DNA of 33,707 nucleotides from contig JAITPV010000159.1 of the NCBI GenBank assembly GCA_031289275.1, forward strand, positions 1 to 33,707, in the 5' to 3' direction. This document shows positions 1-8,633 of the stretch, in pieces. Under the pieces are notes generated by a model. That model ran no database searches, was not told where the DNA came from, and was given only the letters and a program-made list of their open reading frames with translations. The stretch is from Tannerella sp. (GTDB lineage Bacteria > Bacteroidota > Bacteroidia > Bacteroidales > Tannerellaceae). Positions within the stretch are counted from its first letter, which is position 1. The number at the start of each line of letters is the position of its first letter. Both the position numbers and the translations under genes were made by a program.

Positions 1-274
1 GTGTTTATTATTGCATTTCTCAATTCTCAATTCTCAATTCTCCATTCATTTCAGGCGTTGCCATTTATTCCCTCTTCACCCAAGGCGTTGCCGTTGGGCT
101 GGGATATGACAGGCTTTCAGCCTTACGGGGTTTGTGCGGTCACCGTGTTCATTATTGCATTACACCATTCTCCATTCTCCCTTCTCCATTCATTTCAGGC
201 GTTGCCATTTATTCCCTCTTCACCCAAGGCGTTGCCGTTGGGCTGGGATATAACAGGCTTTCAGCCTTACGGGG
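1..274. repeat. Tandem duplication, period 144 bp, intergenic repeat (…CAAGGCGTTGCCGTTGGGCTGGGATATGACAGGCTTTCAGCCTTACGGGG)
   Basis: 'gtgttYattattgcatt' at 1 and 145; 'tcaggcgttgccatttattccctcttcacccaaggcgttgccgttgggctgggata' at 51 and 195; 'ccttacgggg' at 121 and 265. Constant offset of 144. Confidence 0.9.
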
Positions 275-301
275 ACGACATTGATTCATAATTTATAATT
301 C

Positions 302-566
302 ATATACTTTCCGCGGGAAGGTTTTGTGCATTGCATATAGAACTCCGTCAGGAGTTTCCTGTGAATAACCCCCGGATTTATCCGGGGGTGGGAGTATCGC
401 CTCTATCCCCAACCCTGTAAGGGTTGCCCTTGAGAACGAGGGAAGAAGGCAACTCCTCCGGAGTTGGAATCTTCATTGCATCGCATCCCCCCAAATGAAT
501 TTGGGGGTTATTTACAGGCAACGCCTATGGCGTTTCATGCACAAAACCTTCCCGCGTGAAGTATAT
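302..566. repeat. ~265-bp MITE-like/hairpin-array element with 30-bp terminal inverted repeats
   Basis: Left TIR 302-331 atatactttccgcgggaaggttttgtgcat; right TIR 537-566 atgcacaaaaccttcccgcgtgaagtatat (28/30 complementary). Internal hairpins at 341-356, 368-389, 411-425, 450-466, 488-507 and 520-534. Confidence 0.8.
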
Positions 567-1015
567 TTTTCTTGCGGGTACTGCCTGTAAGGATACAGAA
601 TTTGACGAGTCGAAAATACAAGATGCTCCGGACATGGTCATAGAGGACCGATCGGGATTTTTATTTTATTTGGATAACGTCAAAATGTGGGCTGTTCAGT
701 ATGGTTATCCCGGCACAATTGACAGTGTAGATACTTATCTGATAGCAAAATTCAAGAATGAAAAAAATCTTCCTGTGGATGTATCACAAAGGCCAAAAGT
801 GTGAATAAGCGGCTCGTGTTATCGGACAGACGATTTATTTCCTATTCCTACAGGAAACTGTTATTTATCATTTCAAAGCGAATCAGACGGTGACTATTTA
901 TAATGGAGATACCGCGAATGAGTATGAATATAAATTCAGGTCATATCCGTTTTGTGCGATTAACCTGAAAAATTTGGAGGTTGATAAATTTTCATTTAAT
1001 TTTAGGATTTACTGC
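556..1015 (+). pseudogene. Degraded small lipoprotein-like gene, interrupted by an in-frame stop and a frame change
   Basis: ORF 556-804 (…LAGTACKDTEFDESKIQDAPDMVIEDRSGFLFYLDNV…) ends at a TGA. The same frame continues as ISGSCYRTDDLFPIPTGNCYLSFQSESDGDYL before the next stop, then coding-like sequence continues in the frame of 890-1093 (VTIYNGDTANEYEYKFRSYPFCAINL…). The 5' end lies in the repeat-element TIR. Confidence 0.5.
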
Positions 1016-1034
1016 CATATTAAAAGAAACCGTT

Positions 1035-1442
1035 ATGATAAAGATAAGGATACGTTTATTATTGTTATTCGCACTTGCATTCATTGGATGTAAGGATGAC
1101 GGAAAGATTGAGAATGCAGATGATGTGTTCACGGCAAAACTACAATCTGCTTCTCTTACAGAAAAAGATGATCTCCCTGAGTGGCTTTCGCTTAAAATTA
1201 AGGATATTGAAAAAAGTTGGGAGAAGGATAAAATTATTCTTAAAGTAAGAATATACCAAGGCGAATGGAAAAATCGAACTATTTATTTTATAAAAAATAA
1301 CTTGAGTTCATGTTATTTCTGCGAAGTATATTACGAAGAGGGGGAACAAGAAGTGTTCAAAGAAAAGGACGCAAACGATTTTTGTATTAAAAGCGCAAAC
1401 TGGAAGTTAATTTATGAATACGGCGATGCGATAATTTTTTGA
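1035..1442 (+). CDS. Small lipoprotein (135 aa), function unknown
   Basis: Internal ATG at 1035 gives MIKIRIRLLLLFALAFIGCKDD with a lipobox-like FIGC. The longer ORF from 981 lacks a plausible N-terminus. Confidence 0.7.
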   Translation: MIKIRIRLLLLFALAFIGCKDDGKIENADDVFTAKLQSASLTEKDDLPEWLSLKIKDIEKSWEKDKIILKVRIYQGEWKNRTIYFIKNNLSSCYFCEVYYEEGEQEVFKEKDANDFCIKSANWKLIYEYGDAIIF

Positions 1443-1530
1443 CATAGTAAACAGATTGAAAATAAAAAATGGAATGCGTCATTCATTTGAAATGTACCTC
1501 TGATCCCCTTTTCATTTTTAATTTATTTAG

Positions 1531-1538
1531 TACCTTTG
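1531..1538 (+). promoter_or_regulatory. Bacteroidetes -7 promoter element TACCTTTG upstream of the GH3/serine hydrolase gene
   Basis: TAnnTTTG match 25 bp before ATG 1563. Confidence 0.6.
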
Positions 1539-1562
1539 CCGACATATTTCGATAAAGGATAG

Positions 1563-4500
1563 ATGATTTTGGAAGAGAAAAAGAGGAGAAGGAGGCTCTG
1601 TGCGGTGTTGCTTTGCGTCCTTTCGTTTTGTGCGACGGCACAGGTGGAACCGGCCTTGCATGCAAATGCGGTGCAGGCGGAGATGAACCGTTGGGTGGAC
1701 TCGGTTTTTAATTCGATGAGCGAAGACGAACGTATCGGACAACTGTTTATGGTGGTCGCCGACCCGAAATCCGACGTGAAGAACATGCAAACGTTGCATG
1801 AATACATTACGAAGGTGAAAATCGGCGGAGTGCTGTTTCAAAAGGGCGACCCCTTGACGCAGGCCGATGTGACGAATCGGCTTCAGAAAGATTCACGCAT
1901 CCCGCTTTTCATCGCGCTGGACGGCGAATGGGGCTTGTCGATGCGTCTGAGCGAAACGACGCGCTTTCCTAAAAACATGATGCTTGGGGCAATCGGGGAT
2001 AACCGTCTGATTGAGGAATATGCGGAAGAAGTAGGCCGCCAGTGCAAAGAAATGGGGATTCATATCAATTTCGCCCCGGCCATTGATGTAAATAGCAATC
2101 CCGATAATCCGGTTATCGGGTTGCGTTCGTTCGGGGAAAACCCGGATGTCGTGGCGGAAAAAGGGATTGCCTACGCTCGCGGACTGGAAAGCGCAGGCAT
2201 TCTGTCCGTAGCGAAACATTTTCCGGGACATGGAGATACTTCGGAGGATTCGCACCGTACGTTGCCGGTGGTTCGCCGTTCGGCGGCGGGGTTGGACAGC
2301 ATGGAGTTGTTACCGTTTCAAAAGTATATCGCCGGCGGATTTGCAGGCATCATGGTCACTCATTTATACGTACCGGCCATAGACAGTACGGAAAACCGGG
2401 CGACGTCCATGTCGAAAATCGTGGTGACGGATGTTCTGAAGAAGAAGATGGGATTTCAGGGGCTTTGTTTTACCGATGCCTTGGCGATGAAAGGAGCCAC
2501 GCCCGGCAATTCGGAAAGCCAGTCGGTACAGGCTTTGTTGGCCGGCAATGACGTGATACTGGCGCCCAATGCGCTGATGAAGGAATTGGAGGCGGTGAAA
2601 AAAGCCGTCAAGGACAATCTTCTGGAGCAGGAAGAAATGCACCGGCGGTGCAGGAAAATCTTACAGTATAAATATATTGCCGGATTGAACCGGTATCGTC
2701 CCGTCGAACTAAAGGGTTTATCCGGGCGATTAAATTCATCCCACGCCGCTTGGTTAGTCGCAAAGTTGAATGCGGAAGCGATAACGGTCTTGAAAAACGA
2801 CGACGGTTTTCTTCCGTTGAGACAATTGGATAAAAAGAAAATAGCTTCGCTTTCCATCGGCAGTGCTTCCGGCTACGAGTTTCAGGAGATGCTGAACAAC
2901 TACGAACCGATGCCCTCCTATCGAATTACGCGCCAGACGAAAGATGTCGAAATACAGAAGATCGTAAAAGAACTGGAATCGTATGACGTCCTTATTTGCG
3001 GGATTTATTCGCCAACGAATGAACCCCCGGCGATACGGGAATGGGCGCAAAAGAAAAAGATAATCTATGTATTCTTCACGTCGCCCTACATCTGCATGGA
3101 CTATCAGGCGCAGATTAGCCGCGCCAAGGCGGTAGTGATGGCTTACGAAGGCACGTCCCATGCACAGACGTATGCCGCTCAGGTTATTTTTGGAGGCATT
3201 CCGGCGAAAGGGAAACTGTCCGTTACGGTTCCGGATTTGTTTCAGGCGGGCGCCGGATTTGCAACGGAAAAGACACGCTTGGGCTATCATCAGCCCGAAG
3301 AAGTCGGGCTGGATGCAGCCGGGCTGGATACGATTGACCGGATTGTCAAAGAAGGTCTGGAACAAAATGCCTATCCGGGTTGTCAGGTGCTGGTCGCCAA
3401 GGAGGGTATGATTATTTATCACAAGTCATTCGGATATTACGATTATCAACGGAAAAAACGGGTGACGGAAAATTCCGTCTATGATTTGGCTTCGGTCTCC
3501 AAAGCGTCCGGGACGTTGCTTGCCGTGATGAAGGCATACGATGATAAACTGCTTACGCTGGACGCTCCTGTTTCGCTGTACATTCCGGCTTTGCAAGGTT
3601 CGGATAAGGGTGACTTGAGAGTGGAGGAACTTTTGTATCATCAAACAGGACTGCCCGCTACCATTGGTTTCTATCTGGACGCCATAGATAAGGACAGTTA
3701 CAAGGGAAATTTATACAGCCGGAAGAAAACGCCTGCGCACACGGTACGATATGAAGCACGGACGTATGTGCGGACTGATTTCAAATTCCGTCCGGAACTG
3801 GTTTCGAATAGCAGGAAAAAAGGTTTTACGACAGAGGTGGCCGATGGTTTTTATCTGCACGATTCATTCAAAGATACCATTATGCAGGATATTCGTAATG
3901 CCGGATTGGGATCCCGCGGGAAATACCTGTATAGTTGCGTGAATTTTATCTTGTTGAAGATGATAGTAGAAAATCAGACACGTCAGCCTATGGATCGGTT
4001 GTTACAGACGTCCTTTTTCGACCGGCTGGGCGGAGAGACGCTCACGTATAATCCATTGAAAAAAATGGAAGCATCGCAGATTGTTCCTACGGAAGACGAC
4101 CGGTTTCTCCGTCGCCAATTGCTGCAAGGTTACGTGCATGATGAAGCGGCGGCATTTCAGGGAGGCGTTTCCGGCAATGCCGGTCTGTTTTCCAGCGCCA
4201 ATGATTTGGCCAAGGTATTACAGCTTTACCTGAATGATGGAACGTATGGCGGAGAGAGGTATCTGTCGGAGGCGACCTGTCGGTTGTTTACGGAAAGTAA
4301 AAGTCCGACGTGCCGTCGCGGACTGGGTTTTGACAAACCGGAAGCGGATACGTTAAAAACGTCCCCCTGCGGAGAACTGACGCCGCTCAGCGTGTACGGA
4401 CACACCGGTTTTACGGGCGCCTGCTTTTGGGTGGATCCCGATAGCCGGTTGATATATATCTTCCTGAGTAACCGGGTGAATCCGACAAGGGCTAATAATA

Positions 4501-4565
4501 AATTATCCTCTCTGCATATACGTGGACGCATACAGGATGTCATCTATCAATCCATAAAAAAATAA
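1563..4565 (+). CDS. Fusion of glycoside hydrolase family 3 (beta-N-acetylhexosaminidase, NagZ-like) and serine hydrolase (beta-lactamase/transpeptidase-like)
   Basis: NagZ-type KHFPGHGDTSEDSHRTLPVV and nucleophile region FTDALAMKGA in the N-half; SxxK (SVSK), YSC and HTGFTG motifs in the C-half; signal peptide-like N-terminus; 1000 aa. Confidence 0.93.
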   Translation: MILEEKKRRRRLCAVLLCVLSFCATAQVEPALHANAVQAEMNRWVDSVFNSMSEDERIGQLFMVVADPKSDVKNMQTLHEYITKVKIGGVLFQKGDPLTQADVTNRLQKDSRIPLFIALDGEWGLSMRLSETTRFPKNMMLGAIGDNRLIEEYAEEVGRQCKEMGIHINFAPAIDVNSNPDNPVIGLRSFGENPDVVAEKGIAYARGLESAGILSVAKHFPGHGDTSEDSHRTLPVVRRSAAGLDSMELLPFQKYIAGGFAGIMVTHLYVPAIDSTENRATSMSKIVVTDVLKKKMGFQGLCFTDALAMKGATPGNSESQSVQALLAGNDVILAPNALMKELEAVKKAVKDNLLEQEEMHRRCRKILQYKYIAGLNRYRPVELKGLSGRLNSSHAAWLVAKLNAEAITVLKNDDGFLPLRQLDKKKIASLSIGSASGYEFQEMLNNYEPMPSYRITRQTKDVEIQKIVKELESYDVLICGIYSPTNEPPAIREWAQKKKIIYVFFTSPYICMDYQAQISRAKAVVMAYEGTSHAQTYAAQVIFGGIPAKGKLSVTVPDLFQAGAGFATEKTRLGYHQPEEVGLDAAGLDTIDRIVKEGLEQNAYPGCQVLVAKEGMIIYHKSFGYYDYQRKKRVTENSVYDLASVSKASGTLLAVMKAYDDKLLTLDAPVSLYIPALQGSDKGDLRVEELLYHQTGLPATIGFYLDAIDKDSYKGNLYSRKKTPAHTVRYEARTYVRTDFKFRPELVSNSRKKGFTTEVADGFYLHDSFKDTIMQDIRNAGLGSRGKYLYSCVNFILLKMIVENQTRQPMDRLLQTSFFDRLGGETLTYNPLKKMEASQIVPTEDDRFLRRQLLQGYVHDEAAAFQGGVSGNAGLFSSANDLAKVLQLYLNDGTYGGERYLSEATCRLFTESKSPTCRRGLGFDKPEADTLKTSPCGELTPLSVYGHTGFTGACFWVDPDSRLIYIFLSNRVNPTRANNKLSSLHIRGRIQDVIYQSIKK

Positions 4566-4678
4566 TGGAAAAGGAAACTTTCCCTGAATGCGTTTCAAAA
4601 CAATCTCCGAGAGACCCTTTGAACCGGCATGAGCAACCGAAACGGGAATGAATCCCGTCCCGGCTGTTCACAAATCAT

Positions 4679-4849
4679 TTACGATTCGATTTTTTTGGTC
4701 AGCACAATATGGCCGATATAGCCAACGACGATTAATAACAATCCGACTACAAGATTGTTATTAGTTACTCCCCCGGTAATAGCCGGAACAGCAAGTACTG
4801 CTACGCCGATAAGAAGTATTAATACACCCAGATATTTTAATGCACTCAT
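4679..4849 (-). CDS. Small two-helix membrane protein (56 aa)
   Basis: Internal ATG (CAT 4847-4849) gives MSALKYLGVLILLIGVAVLAVPAITGGVTNNNLVVGLLLIVVGYIGHIVLTKKIES. Confidence 0.7.
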   Translation of the reverse strand: MSALKYLGVLILLIGVAVLAVPAITGGVTNNNLVVGLLLIVVGYIGHIVLTKKIES

Positions 4850-4956
4850 GATTGAATATTTTTTGACAATTAAATTCTGCGTACAAATAACGTAATAATA
4901 ACTCAATTTGAAAAATATTTTCTCGAAAAAATGATGAAAGGATTCAATTTAGCCTG

Positions 4957-4964
4957 TATATTTG
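4957..4964 (+). promoter_or_regulatory. Bacteroidetes -7 promoter element TATATTTG upstream of plsC
   Basis: TAnnTTTG match 21 bp upstream of ATG 4986. Confidence 0.55.
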
Positions 4965-4985
4965 TCCCCGGAAAGTATAAATAGT

Positions 4986-5729
4986 ATGAGACGGTTACTT
5001 TTTTCATTGTATTTTTGGTTGATAGCCATGCCTGTGTTTTTTGTATCCACTATCATGACGGCGTTAATCGTAATGATTGGATGCATGTTGGGAGGCGAGA
5101 AGTTTTTCGCATATTATCCGGGGATGTATTGGTCGCGGTTCACATGCCTGCTGGCCTTGTGTCCGGTGAAAGTGCGGGGAAGGGAACATCTTCAACCCAA
5201 ACAGTCGTATGTGTTTGTGGCCAATCACCAAGGCGCATTTGATATTTTTCTGATTTACGGATTCTTAGGGTATCCGATTAAATGGATGATGAAAATCGGG
5301 TTGGCTAAGATTCCTTTTGTCGGGGAGGCTTGCCGGGCTGCCGGTTTTATTTTTGTGGATCATTCTTCGCCACGCGCCGCCCTTCGCAGCATTGCCGAAG
5401 CGAAACACAAGTTACAAAACGGTGTTTCGCTGGTCGTTTTTCCCGAAGGTTCACGGACGAATAACGGTAAAATCTCACGTTTTCACAAAGGCGCCTTTCA
5501 GGTAGCGGTAGATCAGCGCCTCCCGTTGGTTCCCATTACGTTGAACGGGCCTTATAAGGTACTGCCGATCGGTTCAATCAATGTACGTCCTTACCGGATA
5601 GAAATGGTGATTCATCCGCCGATTCTGATGGACGAGCAGGCGCTTACCGAAAAAGAGAGTTTGCAATCATTGGCAGACCGGACACGGGAAATCATCGCTT
5701 CGGCTCTTTGGGATGAATTTAAGAAATGA
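4986..5729 (+). CDS. plsC: 1-acyl-sn-glycerol-3-phosphate acyltransferase
   Basis: NHQGAFDIF (NHxxxxD variant) and FPEGSRTNNGKISRFHKGAF motifs. ATG 4986 preferred because the 4962 start overlaps the -7 element. Confidence 0.92.
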   Translation: MRRLLFSLYFWLIAMPVFFVSTIMTALIVMIGCMLGGEKFFAYYPGMYWSRFTCLLALCPVKVRGREHLQPKQSYVFVANHQGAFDIFLIYGFLGYPIKWMMKIGLAKIPFVGEACRAAGFIFVDHSSPRAALRSIAEAKHKLQNGVSLVVFPEGSRTNNGKISRFHKGAFQVAVDQRLPLVPITLNGPYKVLPIGSINVRPYRIEMVIHPPILMDEQALTEKESLQSLADRTREIIASALWDEFKK

Positions 5730-5742
5730 CCACCAACTCCCA

Positions 5743-7245
5743 CTATCTTATCAATCCTCGTTTCACAACAGACAGGCTGAATCCTATGTGATTACCTAAT
5801 AAAGAACCCCGGTCGGCGGCCAACGAGGCTGAAAAGATCCACGAATTACGGAAAAGATAGTGTAAATCCGTAGTAAAGGAGGAGTTTGTGAGTTTTTTTA
5901 AAGTCGGCGCATAAGGTGTTCCGAAACTCTCTATGGTAGAAGCCAGCAGCCGGTAGGAAAGGGCTTCCGTCAGATTTCCTTCCGTTCCCAGATGCCATGC
6001 ACGGATACGGGAATGCTTGAAACCTGCCGAACCGTCCGCATTGTATTCGGGCGAAATCAGAAACGGGGAACCTAAACTGCGGTTAAAATAGGCATGTCCG
6101 GAAGTGTATTCTCCGTTGTTATAATAATCATCGCCGCCGCCGCCGTAGCCCGGATACTTCGTATGGTCGAACTCAATGAAATGGAAAGGCCCGCTTTGAT
6201 TAACCGTCACGATTCGTTCAAGAACAATTTTGTCAAGATAGTTGAAATCAGGAAGATTAATCTGTATTCCCCTCAGGCCGTCCCCGATGTTCCTGAGCTC
6301 CATTCCGGAGGCATCGTCAAAAAAATGCTGATAGTAAGCGAAGATAGCCGCTTTTTCTTTTTCGTAACCGATGCGAAAATCATAGGAGCCGTAATGACTG
6401 CCAAGCACATTGATTTGGTCGGAGAGGGTAGCCTGTTCATTGCCGGATTCTCCAAAAACAATACGGATGAAATCCTTGAACGAATGAGGTTGTACACGAA
6501 CATCTGCCGTCGGATCCGTAGAAACGCCTCCCCATTGGGCGACGTGGCGAATACCCAGTGTCATTGAGACAGGAAAATCGTTTCTTGCATCTTTCACTCT
6601 TAGGTAGAGCGATTTATGATGCCATAGCATGTTTTGGATATAGGGTTGGTCTGTATGTACGAACGAATGGAGGTAATCCGTGTCGTACGAACGTCCTGCG
6701 GCAAAATTACCCCTCCCCTGCAACCATCCGCCGGTTCCGGGAATAGTAACAAATTGAGGGACATACAGGTTTATCTCCGGAATTGGACGGGCGTTCGTTG
6801 ACAGTACCATGTCGCCGCTGCTTAATGCGGGATTCGTAAGAGAGAGGTTGTAATCATAACCACTTCTGCTGCCTGCACTCAGGTTTATCCACCGGTAAGC
6901 GAGTGCAACAAAAATTTGCTGGGCATAGACCTTACGGTATCGCGGCGTACAGGCAACCATATCCAATCCGGCTCTCCACTCCCATCCGTAACCGAGTGGC
7001 TGACGGTGAAAGATACCGGCTTGCAGGTAGCCGGTATTGGCCTCAACCGGTACGATTCCGTATTGGTTGCCGGAAATCCAGAAAGGCGTCTGCCCGTTCG
7101 TGGACAGGGAACCAAAAGTCTTCATCCGGTAGATTGTATAATCCGTTTTTGCTTCACTTCCGACCGCCTCTCTTTCCTGTGCATATCCGGAAAAAACGCA
7201 TGAAAAAAGAAACAGACTCGTTAAAACGGTTCGTATTTGTTCCAT
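5743..7245 (-). CDS. Capsule assembly Wzi family outer-membrane protein
   Basis: Signal peptide MEQIRTVLTSLFLFSCVFSGYAQ, then Wzi-like SLSTNGQTPFWISGNQYGIVP… beta-barrel sequence; start at internal Met (7245). Confidence 0.8.
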   Translation of the reverse strand: MEQIRTVLTSLFLFSCVFSGYAQEREAVGSEAKTDYTIYRMKTFGSLSTNGQTPFWISGNQYGIVPVEANTGYLQAGIFHRQPLGYGWEWRAGLDMVACTPRYRKVYAQQIFVALAYRWINLSAGSRSGYDYNLSLTNPALSSGDMVLSTNARPIPEINLYVPQFVTIPGTGGWLQGRGNFAAGRSYDTDYLHSFVHTDQPYIQNMLWHHKSLYLRVKDARNDFPVSMTLGIRHVAQWGGVSTDPTADVRVQPHSFKDFIRIVFGESGNEQATLSDQINVLGSHYGSYDFRIGYEKEKAAIFAYYQHFFDDASGMELRNIGDGLRGIQINLPDFNYLDKIVLERIVTVNQSGPFHFIEFDHTKYPGYGGGGDDYYNNGEYTSGHAYFNRSLGSPFLISPEYNADGSAGFKHSRIRAWHLGTEGNLTEALSYRLLASTIESFGTPYAPTLKKLTNSSFTTDLHYLFRNSWIFSASLAADRGSLLGNHIGFSLSVVKRGLIR

Positions 7246-7389
7246 AGATAATTTGGTAGAAAAAAATCGACATTGTCCATGCATTTCATACAATATATTA
7301 ATGTATATACTCCGGGAAAAAAATAACCACGGTATAATCGAATAACGTAAAAAATACCTGAAAATTATTGCAAATACAAAGAAAAAGAC

Positions 7390-7397
7390 TACCTTTG
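7390..7397 (+). promoter_or_regulatory. -7 promoter element TACCTTTG for rpsF operon
   Basis: TAnnTTTG match 31 bp upstream of rpsF. Confidence 0.6.
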
Positions 7398-7428
7398 CCC
7401 CCGCAAATTAAAAAATGATAGTGAATAT

Positions 7429-7782
7429 ATGAACAATTACGAAACCGTTTTCATTTTAACTCCCGTTTTGTCTGACGCCCAGATGAAGGAAGCGGTAGAA
7501 AAAATTAAAGGCATTCTCACGGCAGAGAGTGCGGAGATTGTGAATGAAGAGAACTGGGGCTTGCGCAAGTTGGCCTATCCTATTGAGAAGAAAACGACTG
7601 GTTTCTACCAGTTGATTGAATTTAAGGCAAATCCGGGAACGATAGCAGTCTTGGAGACTCAATTTCGTCGTGACGAACGTGTGATTCGCTTTTTGACATT
7701 CCGTCAAGACAAGTATGCGCTGGAATATGCAGAAAAGAGAAGACATTTAAAAGCATCCAAAGAATCAGGAAAGGAGAATTAA
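7429..7782 (+). CDS. rpsF: 30S ribosomal protein S6
   Basis: [18 protein letters not shown]…; gene order rpsF-rpsR-rplI. Confidence 0.98.
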   Translation: MNNYETVFILTPVLSDAQMKEAVEKIKGILTAESAEIVNEENWGLRKLAYPIEKKTTGFYQLIEFKANPGTIAVLETQFRRDERVIRFLTFRQDKYALEYAEKRRHLKASKESGKEN

Positions 7783-7785
7783 ACA

Positions 7786-8061
7786 ATGGCAATAACAAAT
7801 AATCAGTCGGAAATCAGATACTTGACACCCATGTCGATGGATGTGAAGAAAAAAAAGTACTGCCGTTTCAAAAAGAGCGGAATCAAGTATATTGACTATA
7901 AGGATCCGGAATTTTTGAAGAAATTCCTGAATGAACAAGGTAAACTCCTTCCGCGTCGTATTACCGGGACTTCGTTGAAATTTCAACGTCGTATAGCCCA
8001 AGCCGTAAAAAGAGCCCGCCATCTGGCGTTACTTCCCTACGTAACCGATTTGATGAAATAA
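7786..8061 (+). CDS. rpsR: 30S ribosomal protein S18
   Basis: [65 protein letters not shown]. Confidence 0.99.
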   Translation: MAITNNQSEIRYLTPMSMDVKKKKYCRFKKSGIKYIDYKDPEFLKKFLNEQGKLLPRRITGTSLKFQRRIAQAVKRARHLALLPYVTDLMK

Positions 8062-8082
8062 TTAATAGAGAGGAGACAGAAT

Positions 8083-8532
8083 ATGCAAGTTATTTTGAAA
8101 GAAAACGTAGCGAATTTAGGCTACAAGGACGATGTCGTAACGGTCAAGGACGGTTACGGACGTAACTTTCTAATCCCGCAAGGTAAAGCAGTTATTGCTT
8201 CAGCATCTGCCGTGAAGATTCTGGCTGAAAACATGAAGCAGCGTACACATAAACTGGCGAAAATCAAGGAAGATGCCTTGGCTTTGGCTGCCAAATTGGA
8301 AAACGTGTCTTTAGTGATCGGAACAAAAACCAGTTCTACCGGTACGATTTTCGGTTCGGTTACGAATATCCAGATTGCCGAAGAATTAGCGAAAAAGGGC
8401 TTTGAGGTGGATCGCAAGTTGATTGTCATTAAAGAACCTGTAAAAGAAGTCGGCAGTTACAAGGCTCAGCTAAAATTTCACAAGGAAGTTTCGGTAGAAA
8501 TTCCGTTTGAAGTAATTTCCGAACCCTTCTGA
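8083..8532 (+). CDS. rplI: 50S ribosomal protein L9
   Basis: [37 protein letters not shown]…. Confidence 0.98.
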   Translation: MQVILKENVANLGYKDDVVTVKDGYGRNFLIPQGKAVIASASAVKILAENMKQRTHKLAKIKEDALALAAKLENVSLVIGTKTSSTGTIFGSVTNIQIAEELAKKGFEVDRKLIVIKEPVKEVGSYKAQLKFHKEVSVEIPFEVISEPF

Positions 8533-8554
8533 TTCGACAAGTGAAAATAATAAA

Positions 8555-8580
8555 AAAAGGCCTCACAGAGGCCTTTTTTG
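8555..8580 (+). terminator. Rho-independent terminator after rplI
   Basis: aaaaaaggcctcacagaggccttttttg: AGGCCTC/GAGGCCT hairpin plus T-tract. Confidence 0.85.
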
Positions 8581-8601
8581 TTTTTCTCAAAAAATATTCA
8601 T

Positions 8602-8609
8602 TATCTTTG
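8602..8609 (+). promoter_or_regulatory. -7 promoter element TATCTTTG upstream of amidase
   Basis: TAnnTTTG match, start codon at 8634; TTTG at 8577-8580 could serve as -33 element (spacer 21). Confidence 0.6.
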
Positions 8610-8633
8610 TCTCGAAACAAGAATAGCGCACAA

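Noticed and set aside
1-291. ORF 1-291 (96 aa)
   Set aside because: Its internal peptide repeat simply reflects the 144-bp non-coding tandem duplication.
4622-4670. acgggaatgaatcccgt hairpin after the GH3 fusion as a terminator
   Set aside because: Short stem and no T-tract on either side.
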